Positions 43,709-52,871 of a stretch of 64,000 nucleotides of DNA are shown piece after piece. A program made the position numbers and the translations under genes. Source of the DNA: Streptomyces maremycinicus. Its GTDB lineage: Bacteria; Actinomycetota; Actinomycetes; Streptomycetales; Streptomycetaceae. The notes under the pieces were generated by a model. It was not told the origin of the DNA. It saw only the letters and a list, made by a program, of their open reading frames with translations, and made no database searches. Every line of letters begins with the position of its first letter. The stretch's first letter is position 1. Location of the stretch: NCBI RefSeq assembly GCF_001184025.1, contig NZ_BBYG01000023.1:62001-126000 (forward strand), given 5' to 3'.

Positions 43709-44875
43709 ATGGACCTGGAGAAACCGCCCGCCGGACGGCCTGCCGGACAGCGCACCGGCCACCGCCCCGGACCGCCCGCGCGGGAGCCCGTACGGGAGCC
43801 CGAGGGATGCCTCGTCGTGGCGATCCGGCTGCCCGTGCGGATCGTCGTGCTCGTGCTCGTCGTGCCCGTGCGGATGGTGTGGGACGCGCTCGTCGTCGTG
43901 GGGCGGCTGCTGCGCGACGCGGTGCTCCGGCCGCTGGGGCGGGCCCTGCTCCGGCTCGGGAAGGCGCTGTTCGTCCTGCCGTTGGCCGCGCTGTGGCGGT
44001 ACGTCGTCGTCCCGGCGGGCAAGGCGCTCGCATGGCTCGGCCGGGTGCTGCTCGTGGTGCCGGTGGTGTGGACCTACCGGCATGTCCTGACCCCGGTCGG
44101 GCACGGCGTCGCACGGCTCGCGCGCGGGATCGGGGCCGGGCTGGTGTGGGTCCACACGCGCGTGCTCACCCCGGTCGGACATGCCTGCCGGTGGCTGCTG
44201 AAGGGGATCGGGGCGTTCCTCGCCGCCGTCGGCGTCGGCGCGTACACCGGCGTGGCGTGGCTGCTGCGGTACCTCGTCGTCGTCCCCGCCCGCTGGGTCC
44301 ACCGGTGGGTCCTCGCGCCGACCGGGCGGGCGATCGCCTGGTGCGCGCGCGGCGTGTGGCGGCTCCTGGCACTGCTCGTCACCGGGATCGGCCTGGTCCT
44401 GTACTGGACGGCCCGGATCCTGGTGGTGCTGCCCGCGCTCGCCCTGTGGCGCTGGGTGCTCGCCCCCGTCGGCCGTCTCCTGGCCGTCGTCGCGCGCGAG
44501 GTGGGCGACGCCCTCGGGCATGCCTGGCGGATCGCCGGCCGGATCTCGCGGGCCGTCGGACGGTTCCTCGGGACCCTCCTGCGGTGGATCTTCGTGGAGC
44601 CCGTCCGCTGGGTGTACCGGAGCGTCCTCACCCCGGTCGGACATGTCGTCCGGGACGCCGTGCTGCGTCCCGCCGCCAGTGCCGCGCGCAGCGTCGGCCG
44701 GGCCACCCGGCAGACCCTGGCCGCCGCCCGGGAGACGGCCCGGCAGGCCCGCGCGGACGTGCGCCGGATGCTCTTCGGGCAGTCGCGGGAGCGAGAGCCG
44801 GTCGGCGGGCGGGAACCATCGGGTGCCGAGGCACGTACTCTTGGTAGGAGTACGACCGCTCTCACGAAGGACTGA
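43709..44875 (+). CDS. Repetitive basic membrane protein with seven RxVLxPxG motifs
   Basis: 388 residues, no recognised domain. After a Pro/Arg-rich head of 33 residues, hydrophobic helices alternate with basic loops, and each loop carries [WYH]RxVLxPxG[HRK]: at about 71 (VLRPLGR), 98 (VVVPAGK), 125 (VLTPVGH), 152, 200 (VLAPTGR), 250 and 306. Spacing is 27, 27, 26, 49, 49 and 56 residues, so the protein arose by internal duplication. The C-terminal 60 residues are Arg/Ala-rich and cytoplasmic. ATG at 43709, ten bases after TAGCGT. It sits between the glycosyltransferase and the DUF2344 gene. Function unknown. Confidence 0.8.
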   Translation: MDLEKPPAGRPAGQRTGHRPGPPAREPVREPEGCLVVAIRLPVRIVVLVLVVPVRMVWDALVVVGRLLRDAVLRPLGRALLRLGKALFVLPLAALWRYVVVPAGKALAWLGRVLLVVPVVWTYRHVLTPVGHGVARLARGIGAGLVWVHTRVLTPVGHACRWLLKGIGAFLAAVGVGAYTGVAWLLRYLVVVPARWVHRWVLAPTGRAIAWCARGVWRLLALLVTGIGLVLYWTARILVVLPALALWRWVLAPVGRLLAVVAREVGDALGHAWRIAGRISRAVGRFLGTLLRWIFVEPVRWVYRSVLTPVGHVVRDAVLRPAASAARSVGRATRQTLAAARETARQARADVRRMLFGQSREREPVGGREPSGAEARTLGRSTTALTKD

Positions 44876-44923
44876 ACGACACTGGGCAAGCGACAGCCCG
44901 AAGGCCCGCCGCCCGCACCCGCG

Positions 44924-45688
44924 GTGCAGCGCATCCGACTGCGCTACACCAAGCGCGGCCGCCTCCGGTTCACCAGCCACCGTGACTTCCAGCGCGCCTT
45001 CGAGCGTGCGTTGCGCCGTGCCGAGGTGCCGATGGCGTACTCGGCGGGGTTCACGCCGCATCCGAAGGTGTCGTACGCCAATGCCGCACCCACCGGCACG
45101 GGCAGTGAGGCGGAGTACCTGGAGATCGCGCTCACCGCGGCGCGGGACCCGGAGAAACTGAGAATCCTCCTCGACGAGTCGCTGCCCACCGGCCTCGACG
45201 TCGTCGACGCGGTCGAGGCCCGGACCTCGGGACTCGCCGACCGGCTGACGGCCTCCGTATGGGAGCTGCGGCTGGACGGAGTGGACCCGGCCGACGCCGA
45301 CCGCGCGGTGGAGGCCTTCAACAAGGCCGACGCCGTCGAGGTCCAGCGCATGGCCAAGAACGGCGTCCGGACCTTCGACGCCCGTGCCGCTGTCGTCCGA
45401 CTCGAGACGCACAGTGAAACTGCTGATAGGCCGACGGACCAGCCCTGTGCGATACTGCGGCTGGTTGTTCGGCACGTGACGCCTGCCGTACGACCCGACG
45501 ACGTCCTGTCCGGTCTTCGCGCCGTGGCCGACCTGGCGCCGCCGGTCCCCGCAGCGGTGACCAGGCTGGCGCAGGGGCTGTTCGATGAAGAGACCGGCAC
45601 GGTGACCGACCCGCTCGCGCCCGACCGCGAGGCAGCTCCGGCCCCCACAACGGCCGATCCCGCTGCCGCCGCGAAGGCGCCCGCGTAG
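44924..45688 (+). CDS. DUF2344/TIGR03936 family protein, radical SAM partner
   Basis: 254 residues from the GTG at 44924. The N-terminus 'QRIRLRYTKRGRLRFTSHRDFQRAFERALRR' with 'YSAGFTPHPKVSYANAAPTGTGSEAEYLEI' is the TIGR03936 signature. The family pairs with, or is fused to, the radical SAM protein found at 39241-41193. An upstream CTG at 44882 (LGKRQPEGPPPAPA in frame) has GAAGGA ten bases before it, while the GTG has no ribosome site; the real protein may be 14 residues longer. The C-terminal 35 residues are Ala/Pro-rich. It precedes the RNase E gene, as in other actinobacteria. Confidence 0.9.
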   Translation: MQRIRLRYTKRGRLRFTSHRDFQRAFERALRRAEVPMAYSAGFTPHPKVSYANAAPTGTGSEAEYLEIALTAARDPEKLRILLDESLPTGLDVVDAVEARTSGLADRLTASVWELRLDGVDPADADRAVEAFNKADAVEVQRMAKNGVRTFDARAAVVRLETHSETADRPTDQPCAILRLVVRHVTPAVRPDDVLSGLRAVADLAPPVPAAVTRLAQGLFDEETGTVTDPLAPDREAAPAPTTADPAAAAKAPA

Positions 45689-45964
45689 GGAAGTTCCGCG
45701 AAGGGACGGACGTCGTAGCGCCGCCCTCGTACTCGGGAGCCACCTGGGTCGGGCGGCGAACCGACCAGAAGACTTTCGCCAGGCCGTACGCATTCGGTGT
45801 ACGGAACCGGCGAGACAGGACACAGAGAGCCCCCGTGCGGCGCCCGCGCCCCGGACGGCGGCACCGCGCATCGCGCGAGCCGCGGACGTCAACGGCGATC
45901 GATCCCTCGTGATCGACGCCGGACCAGGCGCGGCGCCCGGGGGCCTGACGGGAGAAACGCCCGC
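45689..45964 (+). other. Leader region of the RNase E gene
   Basis: 276 bases between the DUF2344 gene and the RNase E ATG with no convincing gene. It contains local palindromic segments (GCATCGCGCGAGC; CGATCGATCC...GATCGACG). Autoregulation of rne through its 5' leader is known in enterobacteria; whether it happens here cannot be judged. Confidence 0.35.
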
Positions 45965-48900
45965 ATGCTCGAGCCAACCGAATCGACAGAGTCCACCACG
46001 GACTCCGAAGCGAACAGCCCCAGCGACACCCTGCCGCCGCGTCGTCGGCGCCGTGCCGCTTCCCGACCGGCGGGTCCGCCGGTCGCCGCCGCCGACACCT
46101 CGGCCGAGACCACCACGCCGGCCATACCGGCCGTGGAATCCGCCGAGCAGTTGGCGGAAGAGGTCCCCGAAGAGGAGACCGCCGAGGCCGCCCGGGCCGA
46201 CGGCACCGCCGACAGCCCGGCGGCCGAAGAAGCCGCCGAGGCCGCGCCGCGTCCCCGGCGCCGGGCCACCCGCCGCGCCTCCGCGCCCGCCGGGGCTCCG
46301 GCCGCCGCCGAGGCCGCCGAGACCGTGCTGCCCGTGGCCGCCGAGGTGAGCGCGCCCGCCGAGGTGAGCGCGCCCGCGGCGGCGGAAGCGCTCGCCGAGG
46401 AGGCCGCCGCCGAGGACGCCGCTCCCCGCCGCGGCCGTCGCCGTGCCACGCGTCGCGTGACCACGCCCACCGAGTCCCCGGCGGAGGCCGTCGAGGCCGC
46501 GGCCGTGGAGCAGCCCGCCGCGGAGTCCGAGCCCGTCGCCCAGGTCGCCGACGAGGCGCCCGCCGAGGCCGCGCCCCGTACGCGGCGCCGGGCCACCCGC
46601 CGGGCGACCGCGCCCGCCGGTGCGCCGGAGGCCGAGACGCCCGCCGTCGCCGCCGGGACCGAGGCTCCGGCCGTGGCCGACGAGACGCCGGCCGAGCCCG
46701 CCCCCCGCACCCGCCGTCGCGCCACGCGTCGGGTGACCGCGCCCGCCGAGGCCGAGACCGCCGAGCAGGCCGTCACCGCGGCCGCCGCCCCCGTCGACGA
46801 GGTGAAGGCGCCCGAGGCGCCCGCCGCTGCGGCCGAGGCCGCGCCCGCCGCCGAGGCCCCGCAGCCCACGCAGGCAGCTCAGCCCACGCAGTCCGCTCAG
46901 ACCGACGAGGACGCCGGTTCCCGACGCGGTCGCCGTCGTGTGGTCCGCCGGGCCGCCGGCGGTTTCACCGCGCCCGCGCAGGAGAGCGCGGAGGGCGACA
47001 CGCCGCGTCGTCCGGCGCGGCCCGCGGTCGCCGTGTTCCAGGCACCCGTGTTCGCCGAGCCGCAGTTCCAGACCCCGCAGCGGGCCGCGGCCGAGGCCGC
47101 CGCCGCCGGGGCCGAGGTGACGGAGGCCGAGGAGCCCGAGGAGACCGAGGTGACCCAGGAGGCTCCGGAGGAGCCGACCGGGTCGCGTCGTCGCCGTCGC
47201 CGCCGGGCCGCCGGTTTCGGTGACGAGGCCGAGACCGGCCGCACCGCCGCTGCCGCCGCCCCCGCTCCCGTGGCGCCCGCCGCCGCGGACGAGTCCGAGG
47301 CCGAGCCGGAGGACACCGACGAGGTCGAGGACGTTGTCGACGGGGACGACGAGACCGAGGAGACCGGGTCGCGTCGTCGCCGCCGTCGCGGTGGCCGTCG
47401 CCGTCGTCGTGGCGATGCCGCCGACGGCGAGGGGGACGCCGAGTCCGACGACTTCGCCGCCGACCAGGCCGCTCAGGACGCCGAGGACACCGCCGAGCAG
47501 GAGGACGAGGACGCGGAGGACGCCGAGGACGAGTCCGGCGGCTCCTCCGCCGGCAGCCGTCGCCGCCGTCGCAGGCGTCGTCGTGCCGGTGACTCCTCTC
47601 CCGAGGCCGAGCCGGTCGACGGGGACCCGGAGCGCACGGTCGTCAAGGTCCGTGAGCCGCGCAAGCCCTCCGAGCCGTCGGACGAGGTGCAGTCCATCAA
47701 GGGCTCGACCCGTCTCGAGGCCAAGAAGCAGCGTCGCCGGGAAGGCCGCGAGCAGGGCCGCCGCCGCGTGCCGATCATCACCGAGGCCGAGTTCCTGGCC
47801 CGCCGCGAGGCCGTCGAGCGGGTGATGGTCGTCCGCCAGAGCGGCGAGCGCACCCAGATCGGCGTCCTGGAAGACAACGTGCTCGTCGAGCACTACGTCA
47901 ACAAGGAGCAGGCCACCTCCTACGTCGGCAACGTGTACCTGGGCAAGGTCCAGAACGTGCTGCCGTCGATGGAGGCCGCCTTCATCGACATCGGCAAGGG
48001 GCGCAACGCCGTCCTGTACGCCGGTGAGGTCAACTTCGAGGCGCTCGGCATGGCCAACGGGCCGCGTCGCATCGAGGCCGCCCTCAAGTCGGGCCAGTCG
48101 GTCCTCGTCCAGGTGACGAAGGACCCGATCGGCCACAAGGGCGCCCGGCTGACCAGCCAGGTCTCGCTCCCGGGCCGCTACCTCGTGTACGTGCCCGAGG
48201 GTTCGATGACCGGCATCAGCCGCAAGCTGCCCGACACCGAGCGGGCCCGGCTGAAGACGATCCTCAAGAAGATCGTCCCCGAGGACGCGGGCGTCATCGT
48301 GCGCACCGCCGCCGAGGGCGCGAGCGAGGACGAGCTGCGCCGCGACGTCGAGCGGCTCCAGGGGCAGTGGGAGGAGATCCAGAAGAAGGCGAAGAACGGC
48401 GGCAACGCGCCGACGCTGCTGTACGGCGAGCCGGACATGACCGTCCGCGTCGTGCGCGACATCTTCAACGAGGACTTCACCAAGGTCATCGTCAGCGGTG
48501 ACGAGGCCTGGTCGACCATCCACGGGTACGTCTCGCACGTCGCGCCCGACCTGGCCGACCGCCTGTCCCGGTGGACCTCCGAGGTCGACGTCTTCGCCAC
48601 CTACCGGATCGACGAGCAGCTCGCCAAGGCGCTGGACCGCAAGGTCTGGCTGCCCAGCGGCGGTTCGCTGGTGATCGACCGGACCGAGGCGATGGTCGTC
48701 GTCGACGTCAACACCGGCAAGTTCACCGGTCAGGGCGGCAACCTCGAGGAGACGGTCACCAGGAACAACCTGGAGGCGGCCGAGGAGATCGTGCGTCAGC
48801 TGCGGCTGCGCGACCTCGGCGGCATCATCGTGATCGACTTCATCGACATGGTGCTGGAGTCCAACCGGGACCTGGTGCTGCGGCGTCTGCTGGAGTGCCT

Positions 48901-50158
48901 GGGCCGCGACCGTACGAAGCACCAGGTCGCCGAGGTGACCTCGCTGGGGCTCGTGCAGATGACCCGTAAGCGGGTGGGCCAGGGACTGCTTGAGTCGTTC
49001 TCCGAGACCTGCGTGCACTGCAACGGGCGCGGGGTCATCGTCCACATGGAGCAGCCGACCGCGGTCGGTGGCGGCGGCAAGCGCAAGAAGCGCGGCCGCG
49101 GCGGGGACGGACCGGGCCACGACCACGAGCACGAGACGGTGTCGGCCGACGTCGTCGAGCCGCTCGTGGGCGCCGGACAGGAGACGGAGAGCGAGGCCGA
49201 GGTCGCCGCCGAGGTGGCCGAGCCGATCGCGCTCGAAGCCCCCGAGTTCGCGCCGGACGAGGAGCTGTACAGCAGCATCGCCGAGGCGGAGGCCGCCGCC
49301 ACGCGTGGCCGTGGCCGTCGTCGGGCCGGCCGTCGGGCGTCCGCTCCGGCGGGTGCGCCGAGGGGCGGCACGACGCGCAGGGCCGGCGGCTTCGAGGCCG
49401 ATGCCCCGCAGGAGGCCGTCGAGGCCGCCGCGGAGACGGTCGTCGAGGCGCCCACCGCGCAGGACGTCACCGTCGAGGCGGAGGCCGAGCGTCCGGTGCA
49501 GCCGGCCGAGGCGGTCACCGCGCAGACCGAGCCGGTCGCCGTCGAGGACCCGGTCGTCGAGGCCGCGGTGGCCGAGACCCCGGCCGTCGAGGCCCCGGCC
49601 GCCGACGAGGCCGCGCCCAAGGGCCGCACCCGTCGTCGCGCCACCCGCAAGGTGTCCGCGCCGGCCGGTTCGCCCGCCGGGGCGGAGGCCGCCGTGCTGA
49701 CGGTCGCCGAGCCGTCGGTCGCACCGGCACCGGCCGCCGAGGCCGCCGCGGTGGAGCAGCCCGAGGCGGAGCAGGTCGCCGAGCCCGTCGTCGAGAGCGC
49801 GGCTCCGGCCCGCCCGCGGCGCCGTGCCGTGCGCAAGGCCACCGCGCCGACCGCGTCCGAGGAGACGGCCGTCATGGTCGTGCCGTCGGCCCCGGCGGAG
49901 ACCCCCGCCGAGGAGGTCGAGGCGCCCGCCGAGGAGGCCGAGGCCGCTCCGGCGAAGAAGGCGGCCGCGCGCAAGACGGCGAAGAAGGCCACGGCGAAGA
50001 AGGCCGCCACCAAGAAGACGGCGGTCGCGAAGAAGACGGCCGCCAAGAAGACGGTCGCCAAGAAGACGACGGCGAAGAAGGCCGCGAAGACGGTGTCGAA
50101 GACGACGGCGGCGGCCCACGAGGGCCAGCCGACCGTGTCGGCCTCGACGGAGGAGTGA
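45965..50158 (+). CDS. rne: Ribonuclease E/G family endoribonuclease (RNase ES type)
   Basis: 1397 residues; the catalytic core occupies only about 600-1035. Core motifs are an S1 domain ('NVYLGKVQNVLPSMEAAFIDIGKGRNAVLY'), the 5'-sensor region, DNase-like Asp residues in 'VVVDVNTGKFTGQGG' and 'VIDFIDM', and the zinc-link CxxC in 'ETCVHCNGRG'. Ala/Glu/Pro/Arg-rich arms flank it. RRRATRR[AV][ST]APAGAP-like units recur about every 45-60 residues, five before the core and three after. Acidic stretches alternate, and the last 60 residues are KKTAAKKTVAKKTT-type Lys/Ala repeats. As in S. coelicolor, the arms probably bind RNA and PNPase. ATG with GGGAG eleven bases upstream; an earlier in-frame GTG is less likely. 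Confidence 0.94.
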   Translation: MLEPTESTESTTDSEANSPSDTLPPRRRRRAASRPAGPPVAAADTSAETTTPAIPAVESAEQLAEEVPEEETAEAARADGTADSPAAEEAAEAAPRPRRRATRRASAPAGAPAAAEAAETVLPVAAEVSAPAEVSAPAAAEALAEEAAAEDAAPRRGRRRATRRVTTPTESPAEAVEAAAVEQPAAESEPVAQVADEAPAEAAPRTRRRATRRATAPAGAPEAETPAVAAGTEAPAVADETPAEPAPRTRRRATRRVTAPAEAETAEQAVTAAAAPVDEVKAPEAPAAAAEAAPAAEAPQPTQAAQPTQSAQTDEDAGSRRGRRRVVRRAAGGFTAPAQESAEGDTPRRPARPAVAVFQAPVFAEPQFQTPQRAAAEAAAAGAEVTEAEEPEETEVTQEAPEEPTGSRRRRRRRAAGFGDEAETGRTAAAAAPAPVAPAAADESEAEPEDTDEVEDVVDGDDETEETGSRRRRRRGGRRRRRGDAADGEGDAESDDFAADQAAQDAEDTAEQEDEDAEDAEDESGGSSAGSRRRRRRRRRAGDSSPEAEPVDGDPERTVVKVREPRKPSEPSDEVQSIKGSTRLEAKKQRRREGREQGRRRVPIITEAEFLARREAVERVMVVRQSGERTQIGVLEDNVLVEHYVNKEQATSYVGNVYLGKVQNVLPSMEAAFIDIGKGRNAVLYAGEVNFEALGMANGPRRIEAALKSGQSVLVQVTKDPIGHKGARLTSQVSLPGRYLVYVPEGSMTGISRKLPDTERARLKTILKKIVPEDAGVIVRTAAEGASEDELRRDVERLQGQWEEIQKKAKNGGNAPTLLYGEPDMTVRVVRDIFNEDFTKVIVSGDEAWSTIHGYVSHVAPDLADRLSRWTSEVDVFATYRIDEQLAKALDRKVWLPSGGSLVIDRTEAMVVVDVNTGKFTGQGGNLEETVTRNNLEAAEEIVRQLRLRDLGGIIVIDFIDMVLESNRDLVLRRLLECLGRDRTKHQVAEVTSLGLVQMTRKRVGQGLLESFSETCVHCNGRGVIVHMEQPTAVGGGGKRKKRGRGGDGPGHDHEHETVSADVVEPLVGAGQETESEAEVAAEVAEPIALEAPEFAPDEELYSSIAEAEAAATRGRGRRRAGRRASAPAGAPRGGTTRRAGGFEADAPQEAVEAAAETVVEAPTAQDVTVEAEAERPVQPAEAVTAQTEPVAVEDPVVEAAVAETPAVEAPAADEAAPKGRTRRRATRKVSAPAGSPAGAEAAVLTVAEPSVAPAPAAEAAAVEQPEAEQVAEPVVESAAPARPRRRAVRKATAPTASEETAVMVVPSAPAETPAEEVEAPAEEAEAAPAKKAAARKTAKKATAKKAATKKTAVAKKTAAKKTVAKKTTAKKAAKTVSKTTAAAHEGQPTVSASTEE

Positions 50159-50219
50159 CTCCGCTTCGCTCCGGCCCGGCCTGACACAGGCCGAGCCGGA
50201 CCGGTTCGGACCGACCGTC

Positions 50220-50253
50220 ACGCGGGCACCCGGTATCCTCCGGGTGCCCGCGT
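50220..50253 (+). terminator. Terminator after the RNase E gene
   Basis: Perfect 14-bp stem ACGCGGGCACCCGG / CCGGGTGCCCGCGT with loop TATCCT, 61 bases after the stop codon. Confidence 0.9.
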
Positions 50254-50617
50254 CGCATTGCGTTCAGCAGCGAGTTACTCTGTGTCTCGCTTGTGATGGA
50301 CCGCACGCTCTCCGTGAGTTTCACTGTGGTAACCCTAGGGAAAATCGCTGTCCGCGTGCTGGTAACGTGCACTGTGGTCCCGGTGGCCAAAGGCATGCAC
50401 ACCGTGACCCCGGCCGATGAGCACATCCGGTCTCACCACCGGACACGGCTGACTTCCCGCAAGGCGCCCTCGGGGGGCGGGGTCCTGTGTACAACCCGTC
50501 CGGTCCGTTCACCGGCGCCGGCGGACAACCAGGGATGCGGCCGTGCTGAGCATCGACACGGTCTCTTCCCGACCATGCATGACGTGGTGCGGCTTAGAGG
50601 TCGCCGTAGAGGAGGGG
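50254..50617 (+). other. Non-coding region before the glycopolymer operon
   Basis: About 365 bases, less GC-rich at first (GTGGTAACCCTAGGGAAAATC). It carries a GTAACGTGCACTGTGG segment and a short CACCGGTCTC-like symmetry. It probably contains the promoter and a long leader of the DegT operon. No ORF with Streptomyces codon bias was found. Confidence 0.4.
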
Positions 50618-50623
50618 ATGTCG

Positions 50624-51739
50624 ATGACCGACGCCCATGAGTTCGTACCGGCCGCCAAGCCCGTGATCGGCGAGGAGGAGATCGAGGCCGCGGTGCGCGT
50701 GCTGCGCAGCGGCATGGTCGTCCAGGGGCCCGAGGTGGCCGCCTTCGAGGAGGAGTTCTCGGAGCTCGTCGACGGGCGTCACTGCGTCGCGGTCAACTCC
50801 GGAACCTCCGCGCTGCACCTGTCGCTCCTCGCCCTCGGCCTCGGCCCGGGCGACGAGGTCATCGTGCCGTCGTTCTCCTTCGCCGCCTCCGCCAACGCGG
50901 TGCGGCTGGTCGGCGCCGACGTGGTCTTCGCCGACATCGACCCGCAGACGTACTGCCTGGACCCGGCCGCGGTCGAGGCCGCCCTGTCGCCGCGCACCGC
51001 CGCGATCATGCCGGTCCACCTGTACGGTCACCCGGCCGCCATGGACAAGATCATGGCGATCGCCGAGCAGCACGGGCTCGCCGTGGTCGAGGACGCCTGC
51101 CAGGCCCACGCGGCCGCGCTGCACGGCACCCCGGTCGGCGCCTTCGGCGCCGCGGGCACCTTCAGCTTCTACCCGACGAAGAACATGCACAGCCTCGAGG
51201 GCGGCATGATCTCCACCGGGGACGCGGAGACCGCCCGCACCCTGCGCCTGCTGCGCAACCAGGGCATGGAGAAGCGCTACGCCAACGAGATCGTCGGCGC
51301 CAACGTGCGCATGACGGACGTGTCCGCCGCGATCGGCCGTGTGCAGCGCCGCAAGCTGGACGGCTGGACCGAGCAGCGCATCGCCAACGCCGCGTACCTC
51401 ACCGAGCACATCACCGCGCCCGACGTGGTGACGCCGAAGGTCGCCGAGGGCGCCCGGCACATCTACCACCAGTACACGGTGCGCGTCCTGGGTGACCGCG
51501 ACGCCGCCATGGCCAAGCTGACCGAGGCCGGCATCGGCAACGCCGTGTACTACCCGACTCCCATCCACCGGCTGAAGCCGTACTGGGAGCCGGACCAGAA
51601 GGCGGGCCGGAACTGGGACCTGCCCGAGACGGACCGCGCGGCCGCCCAGGTCGTCTCGCTGCCCGTGCACCCCGCTCTGTCCGCCCAGGACCTCGAGCGC
51701 ATCGTCACCGCCGTCAATGCTCTGGGGGAGCAGCTGTGA
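50624..51739 (+). CDS. DegT/DnrJ/EryC1/StrS PLP-dependent sugar aminotransferase (WbpE-like)
   Basis: 371 residues. The PLP-binding Lys is about K186 in 'GTFSFYPTKNMHSLEGG', with 'NSGTSALHLSLLALGLGPGDEVIVPSFSF' at the N-terminus and 'VEDACQAHAA' for the pyridine ring. It transfers an amino group, usually from glutamate, to a keto-sugar nucleotide. The neighbouring 3-dehydrogenase overlaps by four bases (GTGA), which fits amination of UDP-3-keto-GlcNAcA. The ATG at 50624 is eight bases from GGAGG; an ATG at 50618 is nearer and less likely. First gene of the plus-strand glycopolymer group. Confidence 0.92.
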   Translation: MTDAHEFVPAAKPVIGEEEIEAAVRVLRSGMVVQGPEVAAFEEEFSELVDGRHCVAVNSGTSALHLSLLALGLGPGDEVIVPSFSFAASANAVRLVGADVVFADIDPQTYCLDPAAVEAALSPRTAAIMPVHLYGHPAAMDKIMAIAEQHGLAVVEDACQAHAAALHGTPVGAFGAAGTFSFYPTKNMHSLEGGMISTGDAETARTLRLLRNQGMEKRYANEIVGANVRMTDVSAAIGRVQRRKLDGWTEQRIANAAYLTEHITAPDVVTPKVAEGARHIYHQYTVRVLGDRDAAMAKLTEAGIGNAVYYPTPIHRLKPYWEPDQKAGRNWDLPETDRAAAQVVSLPVHPALSAQDLERIVTAVNALGEQL

Positions 51740-52761
51740 GTACCGGGAAGTCGCTGCGAGCGGGACTCGTCGGCCTCGGTTCCATGGGGCGTCACCACGC
51801 CCGTGTCCTGTCGGGTCTGGAGGGCGTCGAACTCGTCGGCGTCGTCGACCCGATGGGTGACAAGTTCGGCGCCGCCCAGGGCGCGCCGATCCTGAACACC
51901 GTCGAGGAGCTCATCGCCCTCGGTGTGGACTACGCCGTCGTGGCCTGCCCCACCGCCCTGCACGAGCCGGTCGGCCTGGCGCTCGCCGAGGCCGGTGTGT
52001 GCGCCCTGGTCGAGAAGCCGGTCGCCGACACCGTCGAGGGCGCCCGTCGTCTCGTCGAAGCGTTCGAGTCGCGCGGTCTGGTGGCCGGTGTCGGTCACAT
52101 CGAGCGCTGCAACCCGGCGCTGATGTCGCTGCGCGCCCGCCTGGAGGCCGGCGAGCTCGGTGACGTCTACCAGGTCGTGACGCGCCGTCAGGGTCCCTTC
52201 CCGCACCGCATCGCGGACGTCGGCGTCGTCAAGGACCTCGCCACCCACGACATCGACCTCACCGGCTGGGTGACCGGACGCCAGTACGTGTCCATCGCCG
52301 CGCACACCGTCTCCAAGAGCGGCCGTGAGCACGAGGACATGGTCTCCGCGGTGGGCCGTCTCGACGACGGCACCATGGTCAACCACCTGGTGAACTGGCT
52401 GAGCCCGCTCAAGGAGCGGTTCACCTCGGTCACCGGTGAGCGCGGCTGCTTCATCGCCGACACCCTCACCGCCGACCTGACGTTCCACTCCAACGCCGCC
52501 GTCACCACCGAGTGGGAGGCCCTGCGGGCGTTCCGCGGGGTGTCCGAGGGCGACATGATCCGGTACGCCATCCCCAAGCGTGAGCCGCTGCTCGTCGAGC
52601 ACGAGCTGTTCCGGGACGCGGTGCTCGGCAAGCAGGCCGACATCTGCACCCTGCGCCAGGGCATGCGTACCGTGGAGGTGGCGGCCGCCGTCCTCGAGTC
52701 GGCGACCAGCAACCGCAGCGTGTCCCTTCAGCCGGAGGATCTGGCCGCACATGGCAGCTGA
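51736..52761 (+). CDS. Gfo/Idh/MocA-family sugar-nucleotide oxidoreductase (WbpB/WlbA-like)
   Basis: 341 residues. An N-terminal Rossmann domain ('RAGLVGLGSMGRHHARVLSGL') is followed by the EKP catalytic motif in 'CALVEKPVADTVEGA' and the substrate loop 'VVKDLATHDIDLTGW', where Lys, Asp and His are conserved. WbpB/WlbA oxidise C3 of UDP-GlcNAc-uronic acid using NAD and hand the keto sugar to the partner aminotransferase. The GTG start overlaps the aminotransferase stop, so translation is coupled. Assignment to this step rests on family plus context; a different sugar substrate is possible. Confidence 0.88.
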   Translation: MSTGKSLRAGLVGLGSMGRHHARVLSGLEGVELVGVVDPMGDKFGAAQGAPILNTVEELIALGVDYAVVACPTALHEPVGLALAEAGVCALVEKPVADTVEGARRLVEAFESRGLVAGVGHIERCNPALMSLRARLEAGELGDVYQVVTRRQGPFPHRIADVGVVKDLATHDIDLTGWVTGRQYVSIAAHTVSKSGREHEDMVSAVGRLDDGTMVNHLVNWLSPLKERFTSVTGERGCFIADTLTADLTFHSNAAVTTEWEALRAFRGVSEGDMIRYAIPKREPLLVEHELFRDAVLGKQADICTLRQGMRTVEVAAAVLESATSNRSVSLQPEDLAAHGS

Positions 52762-52871
52762 GCATCACACATCGGGGGAACGGTGCGTGCTCGGCAGGAC
52801 TCCTATGTTCTGTGAGACTTTCCCCGCAGGACCCAGCCGGCCGTCGGCTGTCGGAGACCAGGAGCCGGAGC

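Noticed and set aside
43562..50221. Minus-strand open frame of more than 2,200 codons opposite the rne gene
   Set aside because: It is the mirror of the Ala/Glu/Arg-rich RNase E gene. Composition is Leu/Gly/Arg with no recognised domain, as expected for antisense frames in high-GC DNA.
50293..50640. Possible 115-codon gene before the DegT aminotransferase
   Set aside because: No ribosome site, no domain, irregular codon bias, and it overlaps the aminotransferase start.
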